DNA of 64,000 nucleotides from Planctomycetota bacterium (GTDB lineage: Bacteria > Planctomycetota > Planctomycetia > Planctomycetales > Planctomycetaceae). The DNA is taken from contig JAEZFD010000004.1 of assembly GCA_023417655.1 (NCBI GenBank), positions 33,473-97,472 of the forward strand. The letters are read 5' to 3'. The position numbers were made by a program, and so were the translations under genes. Below the pieces are notes generated by a model. It saw only the letters and a list, made by a program, of their open reading frames with translations. It was not told the DNA's origin and searched no databases. Shown one piece after another: positions 45,291 through 52,979 of this stretch (positions are counted from its first letter, which is position 1; each line of letters begins with the position of its first letter).

Positions 45291-46034
45291 ATGGAACTGG
45301 TCCTCTGCCAAGATACGACTGACCTCGGCCAGCGGGCTGCGGCCGCAGGAGCCCGACAGATTCGTCAGGCACTGGCTCGGCAGGGGCACGCTGCAATCAT
45401 TGTGGCGACGGGAGCCTCACAATTTGCAACTTTGGCCGCGCTCGTGAAAGAGCCGGAAATTGACTGGTCGCGAGTCGTTGCTTTCCACTTGGACGAGTAC
45501 ATCGGATTGCCCGCGACTCATCCCGCTTCTTTTCGGAAGTTCCTTCATGAGCGTTTTGTTGACCTCGTGCCTTTGAAGGCCTTTCATGAAGTTCAGGCTG
45601 ATGCGGCAGACCCGGTTGCAGAGTGTGATCGCCTCGGCGAAATCATCTCCCGCGAATCCATTGATGTCGCATTTATCGGTATCGGAGAGAACGGGCATCT
45701 GGCATTCAATGATCCGCCAGCCGACTTCGAAACGACACGTCCTTATCTGGTGGTTCAGCTCGATGAAGCCTGCCGTCAGCAGCAGCTGGGAGAAGGCTGG
45801 TTTCCGACGTTGGATGACGTCCCGAAGCAGGCGATCAGTATGGGCGTCAAGCAGATTCTGAAGTCACATGCTCTGATCTGCAGTGTTCCGGATGCCCGTA
45901 AGGCAATCGCAGTTCGTAACACTGTTGAAGGACCTGTCACCCCGGATGTCCCGGCTTCGATTTTGCAACAGCATCCTAACACTCTGCTGTTCGTTGATCC
46001 TCCGGCAGCTCAAGAGCTGGCTGCCTCGAAGTAA
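45291..46034 (+). CDS. nagB: Glucosamine-6-phosphate deaminase
   Basis: The 247-residue protein converts glucosamine 6-phosphate to fructose 6-phosphate and ammonia. HLDEYIGLP carries the catalytic Asp (Asp72 in E. coli), GIGENGHLAFNDPP the catalytic His, in the ENG form found in many bacteria rather than the NDG of E. coli, and VATGAS the phosphate loop. Start ATG 45291 has AAGGTG seven bases before it; a GTG in frame at 45282 is less likely. With nagA 595 bp downstream it forms an amino-sugar degradation pair. Confidence 0.92.
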   Translation: MELVLCQDTTDLGQRAAAAGARQIRQALARQGHAAIIVATGASQFATLAALVKEPEIDWSRVVAFHLDEYIGLPATHPASFRKFLHERFVDLVPLKAFHEVQADAADPVAECDRLGEIISRESIDVAFIGIGENGHLAFNDPPADFETTRPYLVVQLDEACRQQQLGEGWFPTLDDVPKQAISMGVKQILKSHALICSVPDARKAIAVRNTVEGPVTPDVPASILQQHPNTLLFVDPPAAQELAASK

Positions 46035-46629
46035 TGAATTGCCAGTGGTGCGAATCGCGACAGGATTCGCCACTTATTCACGAGAGGCGAACCCGTGGAG
46101 AGGGCTTTCATTCCTAATTGGCCGTCTTCTTCACGGAATTCTCATTTCCCATCTTTCGGCGTGTTGAGTGTAACTTAAAAATAGCGGTTTTGTCGGAGGG
46201 CATCGGTTTACTTCTGCCTGTTCAGATTTGCCGTTAATCAACGGAGTTCTTTAGTCGTTTTTCGAGAAATTCAATCTCAGTTCAACCGAATCTCATCTTT
46301 GAAGGTTAATTCGTATTTAGAGATTCGGAGCTTCCTCCATTTTTCAGACCGCTCCGGACAACTTGAAAGATGACTTTCGGTCTCCTCCCCGCGGGTAACA
46401 ACATCGTAGTCGATGAAATTAGTCTGCCATGTGAGAGGCGAGAAATAAGCTGCTCACGCTACCTCCGTCTTTTGTTTATCTCATTGAACTTTTCGCGGTT
46501 CCAGTCTGACGCTTGAATTTGGTTGCGAGCGTACAGGTTGAATCGTTCCCCTGTCAGGTCAGAGTTGCAGTACCGTTGCGGCCATTACCGCTGCGAGCTC
46601 GATCGCCTTTCCTACAGATCGGATCTTTC
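46035..46629. other. 595-bp gap between nagB and nagA
   Basis: A hairpin lies just after nagB (46044-46074: AGTGG, GCGAATC with GATTCGC, CCACT and one bulge), a possible terminator. The rest is AT-rich for this window and holds no recognised gene, so nagA may have its own promoter. Confidence 0.5.
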
Positions 46630-47571
46630 ATGCCAGGTTTTGTCGATGTTCAGATCAACGGGTATGCCGGCGTCGATTTCAATTCGGATGGCCTGAGGCC
46701 GGAAGAGTTGCATCGCTGCTGTCAGGCATTGATCCGTGACGGCGTGGAAGGGATTCTTGCCACCGTGATCACAGATGACGTGGCAGTGATGAGCCGCCGC
46801 ATTGCCCGAATCGCGGAACTCAGAGAACTGGATCCGCTCGCCCGTCAGCTGATCTGGGGATTTCATATCGAAGGCCCCTTTATCAGTCCTAAGCCTGGCT
46901 TTGTCGGGGCACATCCTTCGCAGCATGCACAGAATGCAACCCGCGATGCGATGCAGAAGTTACTGGACGCTGGTGCCGGATTAGTCCGTCTGGTCACACT
47001 CGCTCCAGAAATGGATCCACGGCAGCAAGTCACCCGTATGTTGTCCGATGCAGGGATTATCGTGTCAGGCGGGCACTCGGATGCGAGTCTGGACCAGCTG
47101 GATGCCGCGATTGATGTGGGCTTGATGATGTTCACTCATCTCGGGAACGGCTGTCCGATGAACATGAATCGGCACGACAATATTGTTCAGCGAGTTTTAA
47201 GTTTCGCTGATCGATTGTGGATCAGCTTCATTGCAGATGGAGCTCATATTCCGTTTTTTGCTTTGCAGAACTATCTCAAGCTGGTCGGTCTGGAACGGGC
47301 CATTGTTGTGACGGATGCCATCTCTGCGGCAGGGTGCGGACCAGGGAGGTTCCCGCTCGGGAACCGCTTCGTGAACGTTGGGGAAGACGGCGTTCCCCGC
47401 GCGGAGGATCACAGTCATCTCGTCGGATCTGGCACGATCATGTCGAAGATGGCCGACAATCTGAAGGTGGAATTGGGCCTGATGCCTGCGGAAATCGAAC
47501 TCCTGACGGAATCGAATCCTCAGCAGTTGCTCGCAACGTTCTCAGGGGTTGCAACTGGATCGCTTGCCTGA
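46630..47571 (+). CDS. nagA: N-acetylglucosamine-6-phosphate deacetylase, minimal form
   Basis: The protein is a metal-dependent amidohydrolase of 313 residues. GFHIEGPFISPKPGFVGAH has the metal-binding Glu, GGHSDAS and MFTHLGNG the two metal-binding His, and VTDAI the catalytic Asp. It would make glucosamine 6-phosphate for nagB. It starts at PGFVDVQINGYAG and ends soon after the barrel, so it lacks the small beta-sandwich domain of the E. coli enzyme, like other short planctomycete NagA proteins. The frame is open from TTG 46513, but ATG 46630 begins at the homologous part. Confidence 0.9.
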   Translation: MPGFVDVQINGYAGVDFNSDGLRPEELHRCCQALIRDGVEGILATVITDDVAVMSRRIARIAELRELDPLARQLIWGFHIEGPFISPKPGFVGAHPSQHAQNATRDAMQKLLDAGAGLVRLVTLAPEMDPRQQVTRMLSDAGIIVSGGHSDASLDQLDAAIDVGLMMFTHLGNGCPMNMNRHDNIVQRVLSFADRLWISFIADGAHIPFFALQNYLKLVGLERAIVVTDAISAAGCGPGRFPLGNRFVNVGEDGVPRAEDHSHLVGSGTIMSKMADNLKVELGLMPAEIELLTESNPQQLLATFSGVATGSLA

Positions 47572-47798
47572 TCCGTGACTCGGTCTCAGGCAGATGATTC
47601 TGCAGAAGATCGTCAGGTCGACGACCCTGAACGGGGAGGAATCACAACGGCTCCTCCCTGTTATTTTGAGGCGGCTTATTGAGCCTTGCTGGTTCAGCAG
47701 CGGCTCGCGCTACGCGGCTTTGACAGCAGAGATTCGCTGTCCGAACCGTGGCAGAGCGAGGGCTTATTCTGCAAGTTGCACCAACTCGGCGCCATTCC

Positions 47799-48284
47799 TC
47801 AATGTTTGGGGACGTGGATCTCAACTCCAAATCGCGGGGCAGCTTCGAGGAGCTTCTGGACCTCCTCAGAAGTCGGAGGTGATGCCAGTGCTTCTTCGGA
47901 AGTGAGAGGGTGTCCGACTTCGAGAAACATCTGTTCGAGACCTGCTGGAGCAACTGTGATCAGGACTCTCGCCATCTGATTGCTCTCATTCTTGAAGCAA
48001 TGCAGGCTTCCCACCGGGAGGTTGAGAAATGTGCCGACCCCCGCTTGAATTTTCTTGTCTTCCAGCTGGAATGTGATTTCCCCTTCCATGACAAGAAACG
48101 CTTCTTCCTCCCGCGAGTGACGATGCAGGGGAGGTCCGCCGCCTGGCGGGACAAGTGCATCGATCATGGCATACTTGCCGTCAGTTTCTTTGCCGGTTGC
48201 CAGGATTCGGTAGGTGTCCCCGACGACTCCGATTCTTGTTCCTTCATTGGGACGACGGATGGCCGCTGGGTGCGTCATGGTCAT
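47799..48284 (-). CDS. Single-domain cupin protein
   Basis: The 161-residue cupin has motif 1 PLHRHSREEEAFLVMEGEI, with two His and a Glu, and motif 2 LPVGSLHCFKN with the last His, so the metal site is complete. No signal peptide is present. The C-terminus (about residues 115-161) is a helical extension, PTSEEVQKLLEAAPRFG. Such proteins are often quercetinase-like or bind unknown small molecules. Downstream is the nagA end, on the other strand. Confidence 0.88.
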   Translation of the reverse strand: MTMTHPAAIRRPNEGTRIGVVGDTYRILATGKETDGKYAMIDALVPPGGGPPLHRHSREEEAFLVMEGEITFQLEDKKIQAGVGTFLNLPVGSLHCFKNESNQMARVLITVAPAGLEQMFLEVGHPLTSEEALASPPTSEEVQKLLEAAPRFGVEIHVPKH

Positions 48285-49311
48285 GTTGGAGGCCTCGTGG
48301 AGGAGGAGTGTGAGGTGTCTGGCCCACTATACCATCGCTCGTCGCTGTGCATCATTCCCGAACCCTGTGGTTTAAATCGCTGGCTGACCTCAACCTCGGA
48401 TCGCTGTCGGCGGAGTCGGCTCGTTGAGGCACGACGAGTGCAGGCGTCCCGTCGACAGACGCTGGATTCATCGCATCATCAAGCGGGAGCCTTTCAGTTG
48501 GGCCATCTTGAGGTCGCACGCAGACGTGAGGAGATCGAATGTGACTCCTGCATTTCATTCTGGCGACTGGTCTCTGGGCGAGGTGTCTCGCTGGCAGAGT
48601 TCCTGCTACTTGCCGACAGTCGCTGAGACGGACAAATACGTGGGAGTCGAAATTCCTAAAACCACCATGCCCTGCTCGAGGTACCACTAAATAGAAGAGG
48701 CAAGAAGCGTTGTGGCAATCAGGATGACAGCACCGTTATCTCACGGAACTCGTCTTCCGCCGTATTGCCTTGATCTTGCCGAAGCCGCGCCATCTCTGGG
48801 CAGAAAAAAGCTTTCAATTTTCGCACTCGACTTCTGTAGTTCGGCGTATAATTTGGTCCCTTTTGGGCATCTGTTCTTCGTAGACGAGGTTGGTGGATAT
48901 TGGCTTCTGCGACGGCTAACATCCCCTCAAAGAAATTGGGAAAGAGTGCAGAAATTGGATTTCAACCTCGTTTTATTCTCAGGTCCTTGCTTCAAAAAAA
49001 ATCACGGGCCTGCCGGCATGATTCGCTTTCAATGTCCGGCCTTTGAATACCCGCGGCGGCTCTCCCTCGGATGGAGTAGATATTAACGTTGCCGCTCGGT
49101 CGTTCTTGTTTGATGGGGAAATCCAGATCTCTCTGCTCTGGGGTTCTTCTCCTCAGAAATCTGCAGATTTCCAACTGTCGATCGTCTTTTTTCTCCGGAA
49201 GTTTTCCAACACTCAAATTTTGAATTGGAAGAATGCCGACTTCCGGATCGCAGGTGATCTGATACAAGGAACTTATCGTATAGGTGTGCTAGAAAGTCTT
49301 CGGAGTCAAAG
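48285..49311. other. 1027-bp region upstream of the stressosome operon
   Basis: No gene is recognised on either strand. An isolated TATAAT occurs at 48847-48852 without a well-spaced -35. The operon's promoter should lie in the last few hundred bases, which are AT-rich. Its length is unusual for a promoter region, so a small RNA or a decayed gene may be present. Confidence 0.5.
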
Positions 49312-50172
49312 ATGGCGAAATCACAAACAGGCGTCGCGGATGTTCTCAAGAAACATGAGAGCGATCTCGTCGCTGAGTGGATCAAGGATCTCCGTTCCGG
49401 CGGATCAGACAAGGAGGTCCGAGTCAGTGAGCCGGAAATTCGGAAGCAGGCTGGAGACTTCGTCTCGCTCCTTCTCGCAATCACTCAGGATAACTCGACT
49501 CTCGAGTCGAACAGCCGCGAGTGGGATGCAATGAAGCGGTTCCTGGAAGAGGTCACTTCTCGAAGAGTCCACCAGGGATTCACATCGGACGAAACTGCGA
49601 AATTTGTCTTTTCTTTTAAGAAGCCGTTGTTCCAGCGCCTGAGGACGGAATTGGGGGCTGACTCCGCCCGTCTTGCAGAGCAGACTTGGACGGTGTCGGA
49701 ACTGGTCGACCAGCTGGGCATGCTGACGGTCAGGGCATATCAAAAATTAAGAGAAGATGTCATTAGCCGACAGCGTGAGGAACTTTTGGAGCTGTCGACT
49801 CCGGTCGTAAAACTCTGGGAGGGAATTCTTGCTCTGCCAATGATTGGGACATTGGATAGTGCGCGGACTCAAATTGTGATGGAATCGCTGTTGCAGCGAT
49901 TAGTTGAAACCGGGGCCGAGATTGCCATCATCGATATCACAGGAGTTCCCACTGTTGACACGTTGGTTGCTCAGCATCTGCTGAAGACGGTGACAGCAAT
50001 CCGGCTGATGGGAGCGGATTGTATTGTCTCGGGGATTCGGCCTCAGATTGCTCAGACAATTGTACATCTGGGCGTTGATCTTCAGGGCGTTACCACGAAG
50101 GCCACGCTGGCCGATGCACTTTCACTCGCTTTGAAGCGCACGGGTCAGATTGTTGTTCGGAAGTCAGTGTAG
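49312..50172 (+). CDS. rsbR: Stressosome sensor-scaffold protein RsbR (RsbRD-type N-terminus, STAS domain)
   Basis: The 286-residue protein has an N-terminal all-helical RsbRD-type sensor (about 1-150) and a C-terminal STAS domain (about 165-280). The two phosphorylation sites of B. subtilis RsbRA are conserved: the Thr in TGVPTVDTLV near residue 217 and the Thr in RPQIAQTIVHLG near 250. RsbR and RsbS build the roughly 1.8-MDa stressosome, which holds RsbT until stress. The globin-like sensor of RsbRA is absent, so the input is unknown. It opens a six-gene unit; rsbS starts 11 bases after its stop. Confidence 0.93.
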   Translation: MAKSQTGVADVLKKHESDLVAEWIKDLRSGGSDKEVRVSEPEIRKQAGDFVSLLLAITQDNSTLESNSREWDAMKRFLEEVTSRRVHQGFTSDETAKFVFSFKKPLFQRLRTELGADSARLAEQTWTVSELVDQLGMLTVRAYQKLREDVISRQREELLELSTPVVKLWEGILALPMIGTLDSARTQIVMESLLQRLVETGAEIAIIDITGVPTVDTLVAQHLLKTVTAIRLMGADCIVSGIRPQIAQTIVHLGVDLQGVTTKATLADALSLALKRTGQIVVRKSV

Positions 50173-50183
50173 AATTGAGAAAT

Positions 50184-50624
50184 ATGGAACGAATTCCAAT
50201 TTTGCGAATGGGTGATTTCCTCCTGGTCACAATCCAGGTGGATATGCATGATCAGGTAGCCCTGACTCTTCAGGATGACCTCACCGCCCGAATCTCAGCG
50301 ACTGGAGCGAAGGGAGTTTTAATTGACATTTCCGCATTGGAAATGGTGGACTCATTCATTGGGAGAATGATTGCTCAAATTTCCGGCATGTCGAGAATTC
50401 TTGATGCGCATACCGTTGTTGTCGGAATGCAACCGGCGGTCGCGATTACGCTCGTCGAACTCGGGCTGTCCTTGCCCGGGGTGAAGACCGCCCTGAATGT
50501 TGAAAAAGGCATGGCCTATTTGAGAGCCGTGCAACAGCAGGATGAGCCGGTCACGCTGGAAGCGGCAGGGGGAGACGGTGAAACGATGTCCTCGCATTCG
50601 GAGGACATCGCGAATGACAGCTAG
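50184..50624 (+). CDS. rsbS: Stressosome scaffold protein RsbS (STAS domain)
   Basis: A 146-residue single STAS domain. IPILRMGDFLLVTIQ at the start and EMVDSFIGRMIAQI, which contains the Ser equivalent to Ser59 of B. subtilis, identify RsbS; VGMQPAVAITLVELG is the second conserved block. RsbT phosphorylates this Ser, which releases RsbT. The last 25 residues are acidic and poorly conserved, and overlap rsbT by 11 bases. ATG 50184 is preferred to TTG 50175. Confidence 0.93.
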   Translation: MERIPILRMGDFLLVTIQVDMHDQVALTLQDDLTARISATGAKGVLIDISALEMVDSFIGRMIAQISGMSRILDAHTVVVGMQPAVAITLVELGLSLPGVKTALNVEKGMAYLRAVQQQDEPVTLEAAGGDGETMSSHSEDIANDS

Positions 50625-51012
50625 TTCCGGTCGGATGCCACTGCGCAGCGATCAGGATATTGTCGTGGCGCGCCAAGCCGTGAGAAAGTTATGTCAGGAC
50701 CTGGCATTTAGCCTTGTCGACCAGACGAAAATGGTCACTGCAACAAGCGAGTTAGCTCGCAATACTCTCATCTATGGCGGAGGTGGTGACATGTTGTATG
50801 AAATCGTCATCAACGGTCTACGGAAAGGGCTTCGTCTGACATTTCAGGATGAAGGCCCCGGAATTCCGGACCTGGGGTTGGCGATGACGGACGGGTGGAC
50901 GAGCGGCGGGGGCCTGGGGCTTGGTCTTTCTGGGTCAAAACGTCTCGTGAATGAATTTGACGTTGAGAGTTCTTCGAGTGGAACTCGCGTGACAATTACA
51001 CGCTGGAAGTAG
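50614..51012 (+). CDS. rsbT: Stressosome switch kinase RsbT
   Basis: A 132-residue GHKL ATPase/Ser-Thr kinase. The N-box is ATSELARNTLIYGGGG, G1 is DEGPGIPDL and G2 GGGLGLGLSGSKRLVNEF. RsbT phosphorylates RsbR and RsbS and, once freed, acts on a downstream partner (RsbU in Bacillus). The start ATG 50614 overlaps rsbS by 11 bases and has GGAGGA nearby. Upstream codons in this frame are Arg-rich and belong to rsbS. No rsbU-like gene is here, so the partner must be another. Confidence 0.93.
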   Translation: MTASSGRMPLRSDQDIVVARQAVRKLCQDLAFSLVDQTKMVTATSELARNTLIYGGGGDMLYEIVINGLRKGLRLTFQDEGPGIPDLGLAMTDGWTSGGGLGLGLSGSKRLVNEFDVESSSSGTRVTITRWK

Positions 51013-51018
51013 GGCCTT

Positions 51019-52101
51019 TTGAATACTTTGGATCTCACTTCATGTTCTTTTTCCGTCCCTGCTGGATCGATTTCCATACCGGTTGAAGAGCAATCACAGG
51101 TGGGCGACGCTCGTCGTCAAACGGCACGATTGGTTCAAGAGCTGGGTTTCGACGGGCGGGCATGCGGGAAAGTGGCCATTATCGTCACCGAACTGGCGAC
51201 GAATTTAGTGCGGTACGCTATCCGCGGGCGAATTGTGGCGCAGGCGAGTATGGTTGGTGCTGAACTCCAGATCGATATCTTGTCTTTGGATCACGGGCCC
51301 GGCATTAAAGATATTCCCCGAAGTTTACGCGACGGATTCTCCACTGGCGGTACGCCGGGCAACGGACTGGGGGCAGTCAGCCGTCTTTCCGACGAATTTG
51401 ATTTTTACTCGAATGAAACTCGAGGCACCGCGATCTTTTCACGGGTGCTCTCGTCCCGCGGAACCCAAGAATCAGTGGCTTCCGTCGTTCGTCCCTATCA
51501 GTGGTCCTGTGTCGGCCTTCCTGCCCCAGGTGAGATTCTCTCTGGGGACGCATGGCGGATCGCCACGCAGAATGATCAACTGTCAATTCTGTTCGTGGAC
51601 GGACTGGGCCACGGACCAGAAGCTGCTGCGGCATCTGATGAAGCATGTGCGGCATTTCATGCTGCTCCATTCGCTCCATTGCATTCGATTATGCAAACTG
51701 CAGATGCAAGAATGCGTGGAACTCGCGGCGGAGCAATAGCAGTCGGCCAAATCAACTTCTCCAGCGCACAGATGAAATACATTGGATACGGAAACATCGG
51801 CGGAGCAATTCGGAACGAACGTGGAGAGGAAGGGCGCGGACTCGTCTCACATAACGGCACGGCCGGTGTCATGACACGCCATGGGCGAGAATTCGATTAT
51901 ATTTGTCCAAAGTCTGGATTGCTTTTAATGTATTCCGACGGCCTTCAATCTCGCTATTCCTTCGATCATTATCCGGGATTAGCACAACGACACCCTGCAG
52001 TCATCGCTGGGGTCCTGTTGCGAGATTTCACCCGGGGACGAGATGATGTTACAGTCGGCGTGTTGCGGTTCCCAGGCTCAGAAAACCTCACCAATACATG
52101 A
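51019..52101 (+). CDS. Fusion of RsbW/RsbT-like ATPase and RsbX/SpoIIE-like phosphatase
   Basis: This 360-residue protein joins an N-terminal GHKL domain (about 15-145: N-box VTELATNLVRYA, G1 DHGPGIKD, G2 GTPGNGLGAVSR) to a C-terminal PP2C/SpoIIE phosphatase (about 170-355: ILSGDAW, FVDGLGHGPEAAAASDEA, LMYSDGL, RDDVTVGVL), giving most metal Asp residues. RsbX resets the stressosome by dephosphorylating RsbR and RsbS. The fused ATPase could be an anti-sigma or switch kinase. Start is TTG 51019, six bases after rsbT; no ATG is available before the domain. The last bases overlap the start of the kinase gene (ATGA). Confidence 0.9.
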   Translation: MNTLDLTSCSFSVPAGSISIPVEEQSQVGDARRQTARLVQELGFDGRACGKVAIIVTELATNLVRYAIRGRIVAQASMVGAELQIDILSLDHGPGIKDIPRSLRDGFSTGGTPGNGLGAVSRLSDEFDFYSNETRGTAIFSRVLSSRGTQESVASVVRPYQWSCVGLPAPGEILSGDAWRIATQNDQLSILFVDGLGHGPEAAAASDEACAAFHAAPFAPLHSIMQTADARMRGTRGGAIAVGQINFSSAQMKYIGYGNIGGAIRNERGEEGRGLVSHNGTAGVMTRHGREFDYICPKSGLLLMYSDGLQSRYSFDHYPGLAQRHPAVIAGVLLRDFTRGRDDVTVGVLRFPGSENLTNT

Positions 52102-52979
52102 ATGCCCATCGCATGCCGCCAACGATCGAGGAACTTGAAGACCTGCGAAAGAAGCTCGAAGAGCAGGATGTGCTGATTCAGCAGTTGAATCAGGAACTCG
52201 ACGAGACGAACAAAGGGGTCGTGGCTTTATATGCAGAGCTCGACGCCAACGCAGTACAGCTTCGCGAAGCTTCGGAGTTAAAGAGCCAGTTCTTGTCGTA
52301 CATGAGTCACGAGTTCCGAACTCCCCTTGGGTCAATTCGGAGTATCACCCGGCTGTTGCTGGATGAAATGGATGGGCCTCTGACGGAAGAACAGCGGAAG
52401 CAGGTATTGTATGTCCAAGGCTCGGCGGTTGAACTCAGCGATATGGTGGACGACCTGCTGGACCTCGCGAAAATTGAGGCCGGGCGAGTCAGTATCTCGC
52501 GCGCCTGGTTTGAGATGGTTGACCTCTTCGCGGCATTACGCGGGATGTTTAGACCCCTCTTGACAGGGGAAGTGGTGTTGCATCTTGAAGAGCCAAAAAC
52601 ATCATTTCGAATCTATACCGATGATAAAAAGCTCTCTCACATTCTGAGAAATTTTATCTCGAATGCATTGAAATTCACCTCGCGCGGAGAAGTCCGCGTG
52701 ATGGCCCAGCCTGTGGATGATGACTGGATTGAGTTCTCTGTCAGTGACACGGGAATAGGAATTGCTCCTGAGTTCCATGAGGCGATTTTCAATGACTTTG
52801 TTCAGGTGAACACACCGATACAACGAAAGTTACGTGGATCCGGACTAGGACTGTCCTTAAGTAAAAAGTATGCGGAACTGCTGGGAGGGCGGGTAAGCAT
52901 GAGCAGCACGCCCGGCGTGGGATCGACGTTTACCGTCACTATTCCTCGGCAATTCGAGAGTGAAGCGAATAATGTTTAG
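52098..52979 (+). CDS. Soluble histidine kinase with N-terminal coiled coil
   Basis: At 293 residues this has a coiled coil (about 8-62, rich in Glu, Gln and Leu), HisKA (SYMSHEFRTPLGSI, His near 72) and HATPase_c (about 170-285, with N-box NFISNALKFTS, G1 DTGIGIAPE and G2 GSGLGLSLS). No membrane helix or sensor domain is present, so the input must come from protein partners; the coiled coil and its place suggest the stressosome or switch proteins. Its ATG overlaps the stop of the phosphatase gene by four bases, and its end overlaps the next gene by eight. Confidence 0.95.
   Translation: MNAHRMPPTIEELEDLRKKLEEQDVLIQQLNQELDETNKGVVALYAELDANAVQLREASELKSQFLSYMSHEFRTPLGSIRSITRLLLDEMDGPLTEEQRKQVLYVQGSAVELSDMVDDLLDLAKIEAGRVSISRAWFEMVDLFAALRGMFRPLLTGEVVLHLEEPKTSFRIYTDDKKLSHILRNFISNALKFTSRGEVRVMAQPVDDDWIEFSVSDTGIGIAPEFHEAIFNDFVQVNTPIQRKLRGSGLGLSLSKKYAELLGGRVSMSSTPGVGSTFTVTIPRQFESEANNV

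Noticed and set aside
47910..48626. 238-codon plus-strand frame over the cupin gene
   Set aside because: The cupin on the minus strand has complete metal-binding motifs; the plus frame has none and reads into non-coding sequence.
48847..48852. TATAAT, possible -10 box
   Set aside because: No -35 with a 16-18 base spacer is present and it lies about 460 bases before rsbR.
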